Below the pieces are notes generated by a model, which saw only the letters and a program-made list of their open reading frames with translations, was not told the origin of the DNA and did not search any database. From Bacillus rubiinfantis (GTDB lineage: Bacteria; Bacillota; Bacilli; Bacillales; Cytobacillaceae): a stretch of DNA of 64,000 nucleotides. The position numbers were made by a program, and so were the translations under genes. The stretch spans positions 186,001-250,000 of the forward strand of contig CCFE01000030.1 of the NCBI GenBank assembly GCA_000752035.1, given 5' to 3'. Below are positions 45,383-55,489 of this stretch, one piece after another (position 1 is the first letter of the stretch; each line of letters begins with the position of its first letter).

Positions 45383-46375
45383 TTAAAAACTGCTTTTCCT
45401 GATAATAAGTTTAGTGGCAATGAATGTCGTTTTGGCAATCTTTCGGCCGTGAATCCTTTCCATTAGTATATCAACTGCGGATTCACCCATCAGTTCGGTA
45501 TACACCTTCACGGTACTAAGTGCTGGAAACACATATTTGGAGACACTGACGTCATTAACACCGATAATATTGACTCGATCGGGTACAACTATTCCTGCTT
45601 CGTGCAGCGCTCTTAACGCGCCAATCGCCAGTGAATCGTTACCAGCAAAAAATGCGGATGGCAGTCTATCACCGCAGTCGAGGATTGCCCTCTTCATGAG
45701 TGTATAGCCATCCTCAACGGTAAAATTTCCGGTATAAACAATTGCCTCATTCAGCAGTCCTTTCTCTGTTAAATACCGTCTAAATGTCCGTTCTCGAGAA
45801 TCTTGGATCACTGAGGTTTGATCTTTAAAGACCTCTCTGCCACCAAGATAACCAATTTGCTCATGACCCTTTTTTAAAAAATACTGGAGCACTTTTTCCG
45901 TTGCCTTTTCAAAGTCAATTACAACGGAATCATATTTCTCTTCGTCAGGAGAAGAATCGACAAACACGATATATTTGTGAACATCGTGCAATTCTTTAAC
46001 TTGCTTGGTGCTGAATTTCCCAATGGCAATCAATCCTTGGATATCCTCATGCTTCAGTTCTTCATAATCATCTTGAAAGCAACGGATCACACCAATCCCC
46101 AGCTCCTGGCAGCGCTTTTCGACTCCAAGCCGAATAGACATATAATATAAATCTTCTAATTCTTCCTTTTCTGAGTACCATTGGACAAGCGCAATTTTCC
46201 CCGCTTCCTGCTTACGAGCAGGTACTTTCTTTTTGTAATCTAATTCTTCCGCCGCTTCGAAAATTCGTTTTTTTGTTTCATCGCTGACGGACAACGTGGC
46301 ATCATAATTCAGTACTCGTGATACAGTTGCGATAGAAACACCAGCCTTTTTTGCAATATCCTTAATTGTTGCCAT
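45383..46375 (-). CDS. galR: LacI/GalR-family repressor
   Basis: 330 residues. N-terminal HTH (ATIKDIAKKAGVSIATVSRVLN) with hinge, then a periplasmic-binding-like effector domain with the segment FFAGNDSLAIGALRALHEAGI. It ends the gal gene run (transcribed K-E-T-M-R). Probably represses the gal genes and is released by galactose or a derivative. The spacing of 15 nt to galM suggests co-transcription. Confidence 0.88.
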   Translation of the reverse strand: MATIKDIAKKAGVSIATVSRVLNYDATLSVSDETKKRIFEAAEELDYKKKVPARKQEAGKIALVQWYSEKEELEDLYYMSIRLGVEKRCQELGIGVIRCFQDDYEELKHEDIQGLIAIGKFSTKQVKELHDVHKYIVFVDSSPDEEKYDSVVIDFEKATEKVLQYFLKKGHEQIGYLGGREVFKDQTSVIQDSRERTFRRYLTEKGLLNEAIVYTGNFTVEDGYTLMKRAILDCGDRLPSAFFAGNDSLAIGALRALHEAGIVVPDRVNIIGVNDVSVSKYVFPALSTVKVYTELMGESAVDILMERIHGRKIAKTTFIATKLIIRKSSF

Positions 46376-46390
46376 ACTAACCTCTCCTCA

Positions 46391-47437
46391 TTACTTAACC
46401 GAAAAACAATAACTTGTTTCCTGTCGATAGACTCTCCCCGGTTCTAACACGACGGATGGAAACTCCGGATGATGGATTGCATCAGGGAACCCTTGTGTTT
46501 CCAGACATACACCCATATAATTCCTTGCTGGGACTCCCTGAATTGAAAAAGGTCCTTCTAATTGATTCGATGTATAGAGAACGACGCATGGCTGATTCGT
46601 CGTTACGGTCAGTTGACGGCCGCTTTCCTCTTCACATAAATTGATGGTATTCATACCCTGTTGTGAAAATACGAGCGGATGATCATATCCCTTCCCTGCC
46701 AGCAGATTTTGCGGGTGTGAGGATTGAATTCCCTCTTCAATTAACCGCCCATTTCGAAAATCAAATGGCGTATCTTCAGCATCTAGCAGATTCCCTGTTG
46801 GCAGTAAATCCGGACCTAGTTCCAGGAAGCGATCATTATCGAGCTGCAAGCTATGCTTAGATACGTCCCTCTTCAAGTTACCACTTAAATTAAAATACGA
46901 ATGATTAGTTAGATTTACGAGCGTTTTTTGATCTGTTTTTGCTTCATAGGTGATTTTCAACTCATTGTCATTGTTTAAAAAGTAGGTTACGGTTGTGTCT
47001 AAGTTCCCAGGGTAACCTTCTTCACCAGAAGGACTGTGATAAAAAAACTTCATACCTACTCCCTTGTCGTCTTGAAACTGCTCTGCCTGCCACATGGCGG
47101 CATTGAATCCTTTTATCCCGCCATGCAGATGGTTAGTCACTTCATTTGCGGGAAGCGTGTATACTTTCCCATCCAGTTCGAACGAAGCACCGTGAATTCT
47201 ACCCGCTACACGGCCAACAACAGCTCCAAAGTAAGGAGACCATCTTAAATAGTCTTCCATCTTGTTAAAACCAAGCACGACATTCTCAGCATTCCCACTG
47301 CGGTCTGGTACAAGAATCTTCGTTATCACACAGCCAAAATTCAAACAAGATACCGTCATTCCGGTGTCATTTGTGAGGGAATATTCAATAACTTCCTGCC
47401 CATCATATTCCCCAAACACCTTTTCAGTCATGTTCAT
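46391..47437 (-). CDS. galM: Aldose 1-epimerase (galactose mutarotase)
   Basis: 348 residues. His-containing active-site motifs NHLHGGIKGFN and TNHSYFNLSG, and C-terminal Glu in CLETQGFPDAIHHPEFPSVVL. It interconverts beta- and alpha-galactose, supplying GalK. ATG 47437 is 6 nt after GAGGTG. The 140 bp between galT and galM hold no feature I can support. Confidence 0.9.
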   Translation of the reverse strand: MNMTEKVFGEYDGQEVIEYSLTNDTGMTVSCLNFGCVITKILVPDRSGNAENVVLGFNKMEDYLRWSPYFGAVVGRVAGRIHGASFELDGKVYTLPANEVTNHLHGGIKGFNAAMWQAEQFQDDKGVGMKFFYHSPSGEEGYPGNLDTTVTYFLNNDNELKITYEAKTDQKTLVNLTNHSYFNLSGNLKRDVSKHSLQLDNDRFLELGPDLLPTGNLLDAEDTPFDFRNGRLIEEGIQSSHPQNLLAGKGYDHPLVFSQQGMNTINLCEEESGRQLTVTTNQPCVVLYTSNQLEGPFSIQGVPARNYMGVCLETQGFPDAIHHPEFPSVVLEPGRVYRQETSYCFSVK

Positions 47438-47584
47438 GTATTTCACCTCATAAAAACTCTATATTCACGTCCTATACTAGAAATCCGTGGTTGGATTTTA
47501 CAAAACCAATGCCCTTTTCTTTTTATTCCGCCGTCTGATTCTACATTTTCTGGATCATAACTCCAATCCTATCAGTTACGCTAC

Positions 47585-49078
47585 CTATAAACTAGTGATA
47601 AAGCGCTCAAATCCTGCTCTGCCTGCTTCATTACGCTTGAAGACGCCAGCGTCCTCCAACACGCGTAAAAACTTCTTGCCCGCTTCCTTGCGAACAATCG
47701 CTCGAACATTGTTCTCATCTACGTTGTCACCATACTGAGCCTTCAAAGCATCTGCCCACGGTAAATGATAAGCAGCCACCGTGCCTTTCTCCTGACCAAG
47801 AAGATAATCCTCCACCGCCGCCAGTTCATCCTTTAGTCGTCCTGGTAATACAGCCAACCCCATCACTTCAATTAAGCCAATGTTCTCCTTCTTAATATGA
47901 TGGACATCAGCATGAGGATGGAATATTCCCAGCGGGTGCTCGTCGCTTGTACGGTTGTTGCGCAGGACTAAATCCAATTCGAAAAATTCACCCCTTTTAC
48001 GGGCAATCGGAGTAATCGTATTATGAAATGTTTCATCTGTCCTGGCGAGAATCTCGAGCGATTCATCGCTATAGTTTTTCCATTTGTCCAAAATATGTGA
48101 TCCTGCTTTTACAAGGATACCTGTGTCTTTGGCGCGCAAACGAATCACCGACATTGGCCATTTCACAACAGAACCACTGACTTCTGGATAATCGCTCAAC
48201 GAAAACGTCCAATCGTCATCAGCCTTGGCCATCGCAAATTGATAATTCCCGCCTTGGTAATGATCATGTGAGAGAATCGAACCGCCGACAATCGGAAGAT
48301 CAGCATTAGAGCCAAGGAAATAATGCGGGAACTTTTCAACAAATTCTAATAGCCGTTGAAACGAATCTGCGCTGATTTTCATGTCAGTATGTTTTTCCGA
48401 TAAGACGATACAGTGCTCGTTGTAATATACATATGGTGAATACTGCAAATACCATGTTTGTTCTGACAACTCTACACGAATCATGCGGTGATTGGCACGT
48501 GCTGGGTGACCGATTCTGCCTTCAAACCCCTCATTCTCAATGCAGAGCAGACAGTTAGGATAGGAAGCGTTCGCCTTTACCTCACGCTCGCGTGCAATAC
48601 TTTTTGGATCTTTTTCCGGCTTTGATAAATTAATCGTAATATCTAGCTCACCATAATCAGTTGGCACTTTATATTCAATATTATTGCGAATCCGTTTCAT
48701 CTGGATATAGTTGCTGTTTTTACTTAGTTGATAAAAGTATTCCGTTGCTGCTTCAGGATTTTGCTGATATTTTTCCATAAACTTTTGATTAACCGTTGAC
48801 GGACGGGCCATAAAACAGTTCATCATCTTGCTCGCTAAAATCTCTTTTTCATCAAAAATATCTTCCACGATACCTTGTTTACAGGCATAATCAACAATCT
48901 GCTCTAGTGTATCGGGAATCAGCTCTGGATTTACCGCACTCTTTCTCTCCGTTTCTGGAAATTCACTTAAGTGAAGCAGTGACAGTAGTTGATTGCGTGC
49001 ATAGATTTCATCTGTTTTCTCAATCAGCCCTGCTACCAGGGCTTGATCTATCAACTGTTGAATATAATGATAAATCAT
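47585..49078 (-). CDS. galT: UDP-glucose-hexose-1-phosphate uridylyltransferase (class II)
   Basis: 497 residues, the length of the Gram-positive type-2 GalT. Motifs include HPARANHRMIRVEL, ADLPIVGGSILSHDHYQGG and the active H-x-H region HPHADVHHIKK. It exchanges UMP between UDP-glucose and galactose-1-phosphate in the Leloir pathway. It lies 14 nt after galE. Confidence 0.93.
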   Translation of the reverse strand: MIYHYIQQLIDQALVAGLIEKTDEIYARNQLLSLLHLSEFPETERKSAVNPELIPDTLEQIVDYACKQGIVEDIFDEKEILASKMMNCFMARPSTVNQKFMEKYQQNPEAATEYFYQLSKNSNYIQMKRIRNNIEYKVPTDYGELDITINLSKPEKDPKSIAREREVKANASYPNCLLCIENEGFEGRIGHPARANHRMIRVELSEQTWYLQYSPYVYYNEHCIVLSEKHTDMKISADSFQRLLEFVEKFPHYFLGSNADLPIVGGSILSHDHYQGGNYQFAMAKADDDWTFSLSDYPEVSGSVVKWPMSVIRLRAKDTGILVKAGSHILDKWKNYSDESLEILARTDETFHNTITPIARKRGEFFELDLVLRNNRTSDEHPLGIFHPHADVHHIKKENIGLIEVMGLAVLPGRLKDELAAVEDYLLGQEKGTVAAYHLPWADALKAQYGDNVDENNVRAIVRKEAGKKFLRVLEDAGVFKRNEAGRAGFERFITSL

Positions 49079-49092
49079 TTCAGAGCCACCTC

Positions 49093-50082
49093 TTATCTTT
49101 CGTAGCCATCAGGATGGTGTTGATGCCAGTTCCAGGCATCACGGATAATTTGCTCAATAGAGGTTCTCGTTGGATTCCAACCCAGTATCTGCTTAGCTTT
49201 TTCAGAGGAAGCTATTAACGTACTAGGATCTCCAGCGCGACGCTCACCGATGACGACCGGGATATTCAGGCCCGTAACCTGTTTGGCTGTCTCAATAATT
49301 TCCTTCACCGAGAACCCTTGACTGCTGCCAAGATTGAACACATTGCTTTCTCCGCCATTTTGTAAATAACGCAGTGCTAAAATATGAGCAGCAATCAAGT
49401 CTTCAACATGGATATAGTCACGAACGCATGTCCCATCAGGAGTATCATAATCCTCGCCAAATACGGTAATGGCTGGTCGTTTTCCTAGCGCAGCTTGCAG
49501 TACAACCGGTATCAGATGTGTTTCAGGATGATGATCCTCGCCGATTTCCCCATTACCCCTAGCACCTGCAACATTAAAATAGCGCAATGAGACATACTTG
49601 ACGGCAAATGCTTTTTCACACCACATCATCATTTTTTCCATTGTCAGCTTCGTTTCCCCATATGTGTTGGTCGGAATCGCCGCTGCCTCTTCGGTGATAG
49701 GAACGACCTTCTGCTCTCCGTAAACAGCTGCGGTAGAGGAGAAAACAATATGTTTTACTTCAAACTTTTTCATCGTCTCAAGTACAATTTGCGTTCCATA
49801 TACATTATTATCAAAATACTTTAGCGGTTCAGTCATTGATTCCCCGACAAGCGAGTTGGCCGCAAAATGCAAGATTCCCTCAATATTTTCTTTAGCAAAC
49901 ACTGAATTCATAAAAGAACGGTCGCGAATATCCCCTTGATAAAATCGTGCCTGTGGATGTACGGCGTCACGATGCCCAGTCTGTAAATTATCAATGACCA
50001 CCACTTCATATCCCTGATCGATTAATTGGTAAACAGCATGTGAGCCAATATAGCCAGCCCCTCCTAAAACTAAGATGCTCAT
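49093..50082 (-). CDS. galE: UDP-glucose 4-epimerase
   Basis: 329 residues. NAD-binding GGAGYIGSH at the N-terminus, catalytic YxxxK in NTYGETKLTMEKM, SSTAAVYG and the RYFNVAGA motif. It interconverts UDP-galactose and UDP-glucose. ATGA overlap with the galK stop. Confidence 0.95.
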   Translation of the reverse strand: MSILVLGGAGYIGSHAVYQLIDQGYEVVVIDNLQTGHRDAVHPQARFYQGDIRDRSFMNSVFAKENIEGILHFAANSLVGESMTEPLKYFDNNVYGTQIVLETMKKFEVKHIVFSSTAAVYGEQKVVPITEEAAAIPTNTYGETKLTMEKMMMWCEKAFAVKYVSLRYFNVAGARGNGEIGEDHHPETHLIPVVLQAALGKRPAITVFGEDYDTPDGTCVRDYIHVEDLIAAHILALRYLQNGGESNVFNLGSSQGFSVKEIIETAKQVTGLNIPVVIGERRAGDPSTLIASSEKAKQILGWNPTRTSIEQIIRDAWNWHQHHPDGYER

Positions 50083-51260
50083 TTTACTTCCTCCATTTCA
50101 ATTTCCTTCGCGCCATCACCAATGCTGGCGACATAGAAATCAGCACGATAACCAATTTTTTGCTGATAAGCAGCTCCTACATTGGCGATAAAGCTTTCAA
50201 CCTCGCTATTGGCAACGATGGCAATTGCACAGCCGCCAAAGCCAGCCCCCGTCATTCGTGCACCAAGCACTCCCGGCTGCTGCCACGCTGCCTCTACTAA
50301 ACTGTCTAGTTCAATACCGGTTACTTCATAATCATCCCGTAATGAAATATGAGATTGATTCATTAATTGACCAAAGGCTTCAAGATTGCCAGCTTTGAGT
50401 TCATCAAGCGCCTTTAAGGTGCGGATGTTTTCATATACAGCATGTTTCGCCCGTTTCTGAATTGTCTCGTTAGAAATTAGATGCTTATTTCCCTCAAATT
50501 GCTGCTCTGAAAGCTGACCTAATGCCTCAATCGGAAGCTCTTTCTGCAGTTCCTTAAGTGCTTCTTCACATTCACTTCTGCGCTCATTGTATTTCGAATC
50601 GGCAAGTTCCCGGCGCTTGTTCGTATTCATGATAATAATTTTGTGATTTCCCATAACAATTGGGGCATACTGATACTCCAACGTTTGGCAATCTAAAAGA
50701 ATTCCGGCATCTTGTTTCCCCATACCAACCGCGAATTGATCCATGATGCCACTGTTGACACCAATAAATTCGTTTTCTACCCGTTTGCCAATTTTAATGA
50801 GCTGAAGGCGGGGAATCTCTAACCCGAATAAACCGTTAACAAGTACCCCTATCAGCAATTCAATGGAAGCTGAGGATGACAGCCCAGCACCATTCGGAAT
50901 ATTTCCTTCAATTGCACAATCAAATCCTGCTGGGATGCCGAAGCCTGCTTCAATAATATAGCGAATCATACCTTTTGGATAATTGGCCCAGGCATGCTCA
51001 GCATTATAATCTAGTTCATGCAAACTGAATTCAATAATCCCTTTCTCTGGGAAATTCTTTGAATACAGACGAACTAGAGCGTCTTCTCGTTTCCTTGCAA
51101 CCGCATAAGTTCCATAGGTAATAGCACATGGAAAAACATGTCCGCCATTATAATCGGTATGTTCACCAATTAAATTAATCCGTCCTGGAGCAAAAAAGGC
51201 TTGTTTTGGTAATACGCTGAATAAGTCTAAAAAGGTTTTATTTAATGTCGTTACGTTCAT
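50079..51260 (-). CDS. galK: Galactokinase
   Basis: 393 residues of the GHMP family. Galactose signature GRINLIGEHTDYNGG, ATP loop GAGLSSSASIE and C-terminal GARMTGAGFGGCAIA. It makes galactose-1-phosphate. The start is ATG 51260, after AAGGAGGA. First gene of galKETM(R). The 270-bp upstream region is shared with the divergent ROK gene and holds an inverted repeat (51337-51378). Confidence 0.95.
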   Translation of the reverse strand: MNVTTLNKTFLDLFSVLPKQAFFAPGRINLIGEHTDYNGGHVFPCAITYGTYAVARKREDALVRLYSKNFPEKGIIEFSLHELDYNAEHAWANYPKGMIRYIIEAGFGIPAGFDCAIEGNIPNGAGLSSSASIELLIGVLVNGLFGLEIPRLQLIKIGKRVENEFIGVNSGIMDQFAVGMGKQDAGILLDCQTLEYQYAPIVMGNHKIIIMNTNKRRELADSKYNERRSECEEALKELQKELPIEALGQLSEQQFEGNKHLISNETIQKRAKHAVYENIRTLKALDELKAGNLEAFGQLMNQSHISLRDDYEVTGIELDSLVEAAWQQPGVLGARMTGAGFGGCAIAIVANSEVESFIANVGAAYQQKIGYRADFYVASIGDGAKEIEMEEVK

Positions 51261-51336
51261 GATAAAATCCTCCTTCATTTACCTTGTTATGCCTAGTTCT
51301 CAAACAAAAAACTTCTATCTTTATTGTACTACTACC

Positions 51337-51378
51337 AGTAAAAAACTATCAATAATTTTTACTTAAATTTTACTAAAA
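51337..51378. promoter_or_regulatory. AGTAAAAA / TTTTTACT repeats upstream of galK
   Basis: AGTAAAAA (51337-51344) and TTTTTACT (51355-51362) are inverted with a 10-nt gap, and a third TTTTACTAAAA follows at 51368. Similar TTACTAAAA / TTTTAGTAA arms occur at 57919-57945, upstream of the sugar-transport operon. Candidate operator for the ROK regulator. Inference only. Confidence 0.45.
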
Positions 51379-51530
51379 AAATTATGAACCACAGTTGATT
51401 TCTATACTAATCCTAGACGTGATATGCTATGATGAATAGGACATAAGAACTCTTTAGACTACTTTAATTTGTATGACTCACACTAATGAATGGCTGCGTA
51501 GAGAGAAAACAAGAAATGGGGTGATACATA

Positions 51531-52751
51531 ATGAGCTTCGAAACAAAAATTGGAAGCTTTGAAAGAATGAAATCACTTAATCAATCGACAGTACTAAATG
51601 TCATCCGCTTAAAGGAGCCAATCTCAAGGGCAGAGATTGCCAAATTAACTAAATTAACTCCCCCAACTGTAAGTTCATTGGTTAGTGAATTGATTGATCA
51701 AAATCTAATTACAGAGGAACAAGCCTCAAGTTCAAAGGCAGGCGGCAGAAAGCCTATTATGCTGCGAATTAATTATTCTGCTTATTATATAATTGGTGTT
51801 TACGCTGCCGCAGAAGTAATCCGCGGGATTATCACAACAATGGATGGAAAAATTATGTTTGACCATCGGAAAGATATTCATGAACTTCCAAGCAAAGATG
51901 AGTTTATGAAATTAATCATAGAAATTATCCATTTCATTCTTCATCAATCAAAGATTAACAAAGATTCAATTCTTGGAATCGGCTTCGCGATGCATGGATT
52001 GGTAAATCCTGATAAAGGCACTGCCATTTTCTCTCCGCACTTGCACTTAACAGATTTACCGTTAAAGGAAACCATAGAGGAAGAATTCAACATTCCTGTC
52101 ACGGTTGAAAATGATGTAAGAGCATTGGCAATAGGGGAAAGTTGGTTTGGACAAGGACAAGGTATTCCTGATTTTATTTGTTTAAGTGTTGGACGCGGGA
52201 TTGGTTCTGGAATTTTTATCCATAATGAAATTTACCAGAGTTCCTTCCATACTGCCGGCGAAATTGGCCATACCATTATTGATGTTAATGGTCCAAAATG
52301 CCAATGTGGAAATAATGGTTGCCTAGAGGCATATGCCTCTGAATCCGCCATTTTGCAAAGAATCGTATATGAGGAATCGAACAATCCTGACTCACTGCTT
52401 GTCCACTGGTTAACGGATGATAAAAAAGAATTAACCATAAAATTAGTCTTTGAAGCTGCCAAAGCAGGGGATCCCTTTGCCATATCAGTATTAACTGATG
52501 CAGGCCGCTACCTTGGAATAGCCGCTGCTAATATGATTACACTTCTTAAACCATCTAAACTCATTGTTGAGGGTACTATTTTTGAAGAAGGATATTTTAT
52601 CCTCGATCCTTTTAAAGAAATGATTAAGAAATACACTTTTAATAGCTCACACGAAGTAATTGATGTAGTTTGTTCATCACTTGGTAAAACAGGTATGGTT
52701 CTTGGCGCAATAACTTTAGTGCTGCAGAAGATATTTAATCCCAATAACTGA
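51531..52751 (+). CDS. ROK-family transcriptional regulator (XylR/NagC type)
   Basis: 406 residues. Winged helix at about 20-70 (ISRAEIAKLTKLTPPTVSSLVSELID), then the ROK sugar-kinase-like fold with GRGIGSGIF and the Zn motif CQCGNNGCLEAY. ROK repressors sense sugars. Its position between the gal genes and the GH2/ABC/GH43/GH36 genes suggests it controls galactoside use. ATG after GGGGTG. Confidence 0.9.
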   Translation: MSFETKIGSFERMKSLNQSTVLNVIRLKEPISRAEIAKLTKLTPPTVSSLVSELIDQNLITEEQASSSKAGGRKPIMLRINYSAYYIIGVYAAAEVIRGIITTMDGKIMFDHRKDIHELPSKDEFMKLIIEIIHFILHQSKINKDSILGIGFAMHGLVNPDKGTAIFSPHLHLTDLPLKETIEEEFNIPVTVENDVRALAIGESWFGQGQGIPDFICLSVGRGIGSGIFIHNEIYQSSFHTAGEIGHTIIDVNGPKCQCGNNGCLEAYASESAILQRIVYEESNNPDSLLVHWLTDDKKELTIKLVFEAAKAGDPFAISVLTDAGRYLGIAAANMITLLKPSKLIVEGTIFEEGYFILDPFKEMIKKYTFNSSHEVIDVVCSSLGKTGMVLGAITLVLQKIFNPNN

Positions 52752-52765
52752 AATTAAGCCAATAA

Positions 52766-52795
52766 AGAGAGGGGCATACTTATTCCTGCCTCTCT
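52766..52795. terminator. Terminator between the ROK and GH2 genes
   Basis: AGAGAGG / CCTCTCT stem around a 16-nt loop in the 55-bp gap of convergent genes. Short T run only. Confidence 0.55.
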
Positions 52796-52806
52796 CAAAA
52801 TTCACT

Positions 52807-54618
52807 TCAATCTTTTACTATTGGATAATGCCACATATCATTTATTTCTCTTATTTTTGCTAGTTCACATTTTGGTTCTCTGCTATAAGATAATAATCCG
52901 TTTATTTCCTGCTCTACGTCCGTTAACTGGGTATAACAGAAGCCATGTAATGCTTTCGAAGCAAAGACAGCCTCCATCACTCTTCGGTAATCTTCGATAA
53001 ATGCCACATCATCCTTAACCGATGTATATCCCCAGCCATTATCTTCACCCACCTTGAAACCAATACCGCCAAACTCTGTTAAGATAATGGGTTCACCTTG
53101 ATGTTCGAATCCATCGGCATATATGCCACGTCCAGAAGGTTTAGAATTTAACAGATTTTCTTTTGTTGCAAGTGATTCTATAAAGGCCAGATATTTTTCA
53201 GTCTCATGTTTACTTCCATGATTATAATTATGAATCGCACAAATATCCGTCCTTGTAAGTTCCCAGCCGTCATTCGAAATAACTAAACGAGTAGGGTCGA
53301 GTGACTGTATCAGATGATACATCGCTAAAGAATGATGTTGCTGCTGTTTATTCCCTTTAATAAATGGCACTCCCCAACTCTCATTAACGGGAACCCATGC
53401 AATAATTGATGGATGATTATAATCTCTTTCAATAATCTCTATCCATTCTTTCGTTAACCTTGAAGCAGCATCCTCACTATAGGATATAAAGGAGGCACAT
53501 TCTCCCCACACTAGGAACCCGAGGCGGTCCGCCCAATACAAAAAGCGCGGGTCTTCTACTTTTTGATGTTTCCTGCATCCATTAAAGCCCATAGCTAAAG
53601 CAAGCTCAATATCCTCTTTCAAATCCTCATCAGTTGGTGCTGTAAGCAGTCCTTCAGGCCAATATCCTTGATCTAAAACGAGCTTCTGATAATACGGCTT
53701 GTTATTTAAATACACCATCCCATTTTCGGCATGGACCTTCCTCATCCCAAAATAAGAATCTATCTTATCTAAAACCAATTGGTTGTCATCTTTTAATGTA
53801 ATGGTAATATCAAATAGATTTGGATTTTCAGGCGACCAATTCCACCCATCATGATGAAAAGCTGTTCGGAAGATCTTACGGTTATATAAGTTAATCGCTC
53901 GTTTTAGATACGGTTCAATTAATGCAAATGTATCTTTTACAATCTGTTTACCTTGAAAGTTAATAATAATTTCTACCTGTTTATTTGTATAATCGCCCTC
54001 GCTCCCAACTTCTACGATCACATCACCGCGATCAATGTCAGGCGAAAAACGGACCTTCGAAATTCTGGTAGAGTTTACCGGCTCCAGCCATACAGTTTGC
54101 CAAATCCCTGTTGTTCTTGTGTACCAAATTGAAGCTGATTTCTCCACCCAGAATTGTTTTCCCCTTGGAATAGTTTCGTCCGTTGAGGGATCTTCTACTC
54201 TAACCACAACCTTCTCAACATCCCAGGTTAATTGTTCGGTAATATCAAGGGAAAACGGTACATGACCGCCTTCATGAAATCCTGCAAACTGTCCATTAAT
54301 ATAAATCCAAGCACGGTAGTCTACCGCTCCAAAATGCAGAAGGATTCTTTGGTCCTTCCAATCCTTTGGTACCGAGAAATGTCTAGAGTACCAAACAATA
54401 TCATGAAAAGAAGTATCGTGAATACCGCTTAGCTTTGTTTGATAGGCAAACGGTACATTAATTTTTTTAATAAGGAGTGTACTATGCTGGTACCACTTCT
54501 CACTAATCCCCTTATTTTCATCATCAAAAGCAAAGTCCCATTCTCCATTTAAATTTATCCATTTGTCCCTTACCAGTTGTGGTCTTGGATATTCATTGCG
54601 GGGTATTGTATTCGACAT
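52807..54618 (-). CDS. Glycoside hydrolase family 2 protein (beta-glucuronidase/galactosidase-like)
   Basis: About 603 residues. Sugar-binding jelly roll (about 10-170, LNGEWDFAFDD), immunoglobulin-like domain, then TIM barrel. The acid/base Glu is in WVPVNESWG and the nucleophile Glu in ILTEFGGIGF. No signal peptide, so it acts in the cytoplasm on sugars brought in by the adjacent ABC system. The exact glycosidic specificity is not readable. ATG 54618 after AGGAAGG. Confidence 0.85.
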   Translation of the reverse strand: MSNTIPRNEYPRPQLVRDKWINLNGEWDFAFDDENKGISEKWYQHSTLLIKKINVPFAYQTKLSGIHDTSFHDIVWYSRHFSVPKDWKDQRILLHFGAVDYRAWIYINGQFAGFHEGGHVPFSLDITEQLTWDVEKVVVRVEDPSTDETIPRGKQFWVEKSASIWYTRTTGIWQTVWLEPVNSTRISKVRFSPDIDRGDVIVEVGSEGDYTNKQVEIIINFQGKQIVKDTFALIEPYLKRAINLYNRKIFRTAFHHDGWNWSPENPNLFDITITLKDDNQLVLDKIDSYFGMRKVHAENGMVYLNNKPYYQKLVLDQGYWPEGLLTAPTDEDLKEDIELALAMGFNGCRKHQKVEDPRFLYWADRLGFLVWGECASFISYSEDAASRLTKEWIEIIERDYNHPSIIAWVPVNESWGVPFIKGNKQQQHHSLAMYHLIQSLDPTRLVISNDGWELTRTDICAIHNYNHGSKHETEKYLAFIESLATKENLLNSKPSGRGIYADGFEHQGEPIILTEFGGIGFKVGEDNGWGYTSVKDDVAFIEDYRRVMEAVFASKALHGFCYTQLTDVEQEINGLLSYSREPKCELAKIREINDMWHYPIVKD

Positions 54619-54652
54619 GTTCTCAATCCTTCCTAAAGCTAATCCGTATGTC

Positions 54653-55483
54653 TTACTTAATACCTGCCTGTGTAACACCTTTTATAAATGAGCGTTGCCC
54701 AATAATGAACAACAATACGGCAGGAATAGTTGCAATTGAAGTTAAGGCCATTAACCGACCAGGTGAAGAAACAAAGCTGCCCTGCTGCATAATCGCGATT
54801 CCAGTTGTGATTGTTCTCATTTCTGGAGAATTCGTCGTTACGAGGGGCCATAGGAAATCATTATATATGGTCATGAAGGTAAAAATTGCTAGAGTCCAAA
54901 CGACAGGACGTGCAGACGGCAATACAACTTTTACAAATACCTGCCATTTATTTGCTCCATCTAAGAAAGCCGCCTCTTCCAATTCTCTCGGAAATCCGCG
55001 GAAATATTGGTAAAGCAAAAATACACCAAATGCATTTGCTGAGTAAGGGAGAATTAAGACTGCATACGTATCTAATAAGCCGAATTTATTAAACTCCATA
55101 TACAACGGTAAGAAAGTGATAACCCATGGAATCGTTAATGAGCCAATAAAAATACTAACCAGCACCTTTTTAAAGGGAACATCCAAGCGCGCAAGACCGT
55201 AGGCGGCAAGTGTATCAACAAAAACAACAATTAGTGTGCCTGTGATACCGACAAATAGTGAATTTCCTATCCACTTTAACACTGGTGTATCAGAATTACC
55301 TGTTAAACTGTATTGATAATTTTCAAGTGTAAATACCTCCGGAAGCCACTTAATCCCGGCGGTAAATGCTTCTTGGTCTGTTTTAAAGGATGTAGCCAAC
55401 ATCCATAAAACTGGCAAAATAAATACCAAGCCAATGATAACCGCAATAATTACAATAAAAATCTTAAACGGTTTATGTTGCAC
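54653..55483 (-). CDS. msmG: Sugar ABC transporter permease (MalG/MsmG type)
   Basis: 276 residues, six helices, EAA loop in EEAAFLDGANKWQVFVKVVLP. It ends with the GVTQAGIK type C-terminus of CUT1 permeases. Works with the upstream permease and binding protein. No ATPase gene is in the operon, so a shared MsmX-type ATPase is expected elsewhere. Only 6 nt separate it from the first permease gene. Confidence 0.9.
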   Translation of the reverse strand: MQHKPFKIFIVIIAVIIGLVFILPVLWMLATSFKTDQEAFTAGIKWLPEVFTLENYQYSLTGNSDTPVLKWIGNSLFVGITGTLIVVFVDTLAAYGLARLDVPFKKVLVSIFIGSLTIPWVITFLPLYMEFNKFGLLDTYAVLILPYSANAFGVFLLYQYFRGFPRELEEAAFLDGANKWQVFVKVVLPSARPVVWTLAIFTFMTIYNDFLWPLVTTNSPEMRTITTGIAIMQQGSFVSSPGRLMALTSIATIPAVLLFIIGQRSFIKGVTQAGIK

Positions 55484-55489
55484 GTTGCT

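Noticed and set aside
46414..47453. Several + strand ORFs opposite galM
   Set aside because: Shadow frames of the galM coding sequence, without ribosome sites or family character.
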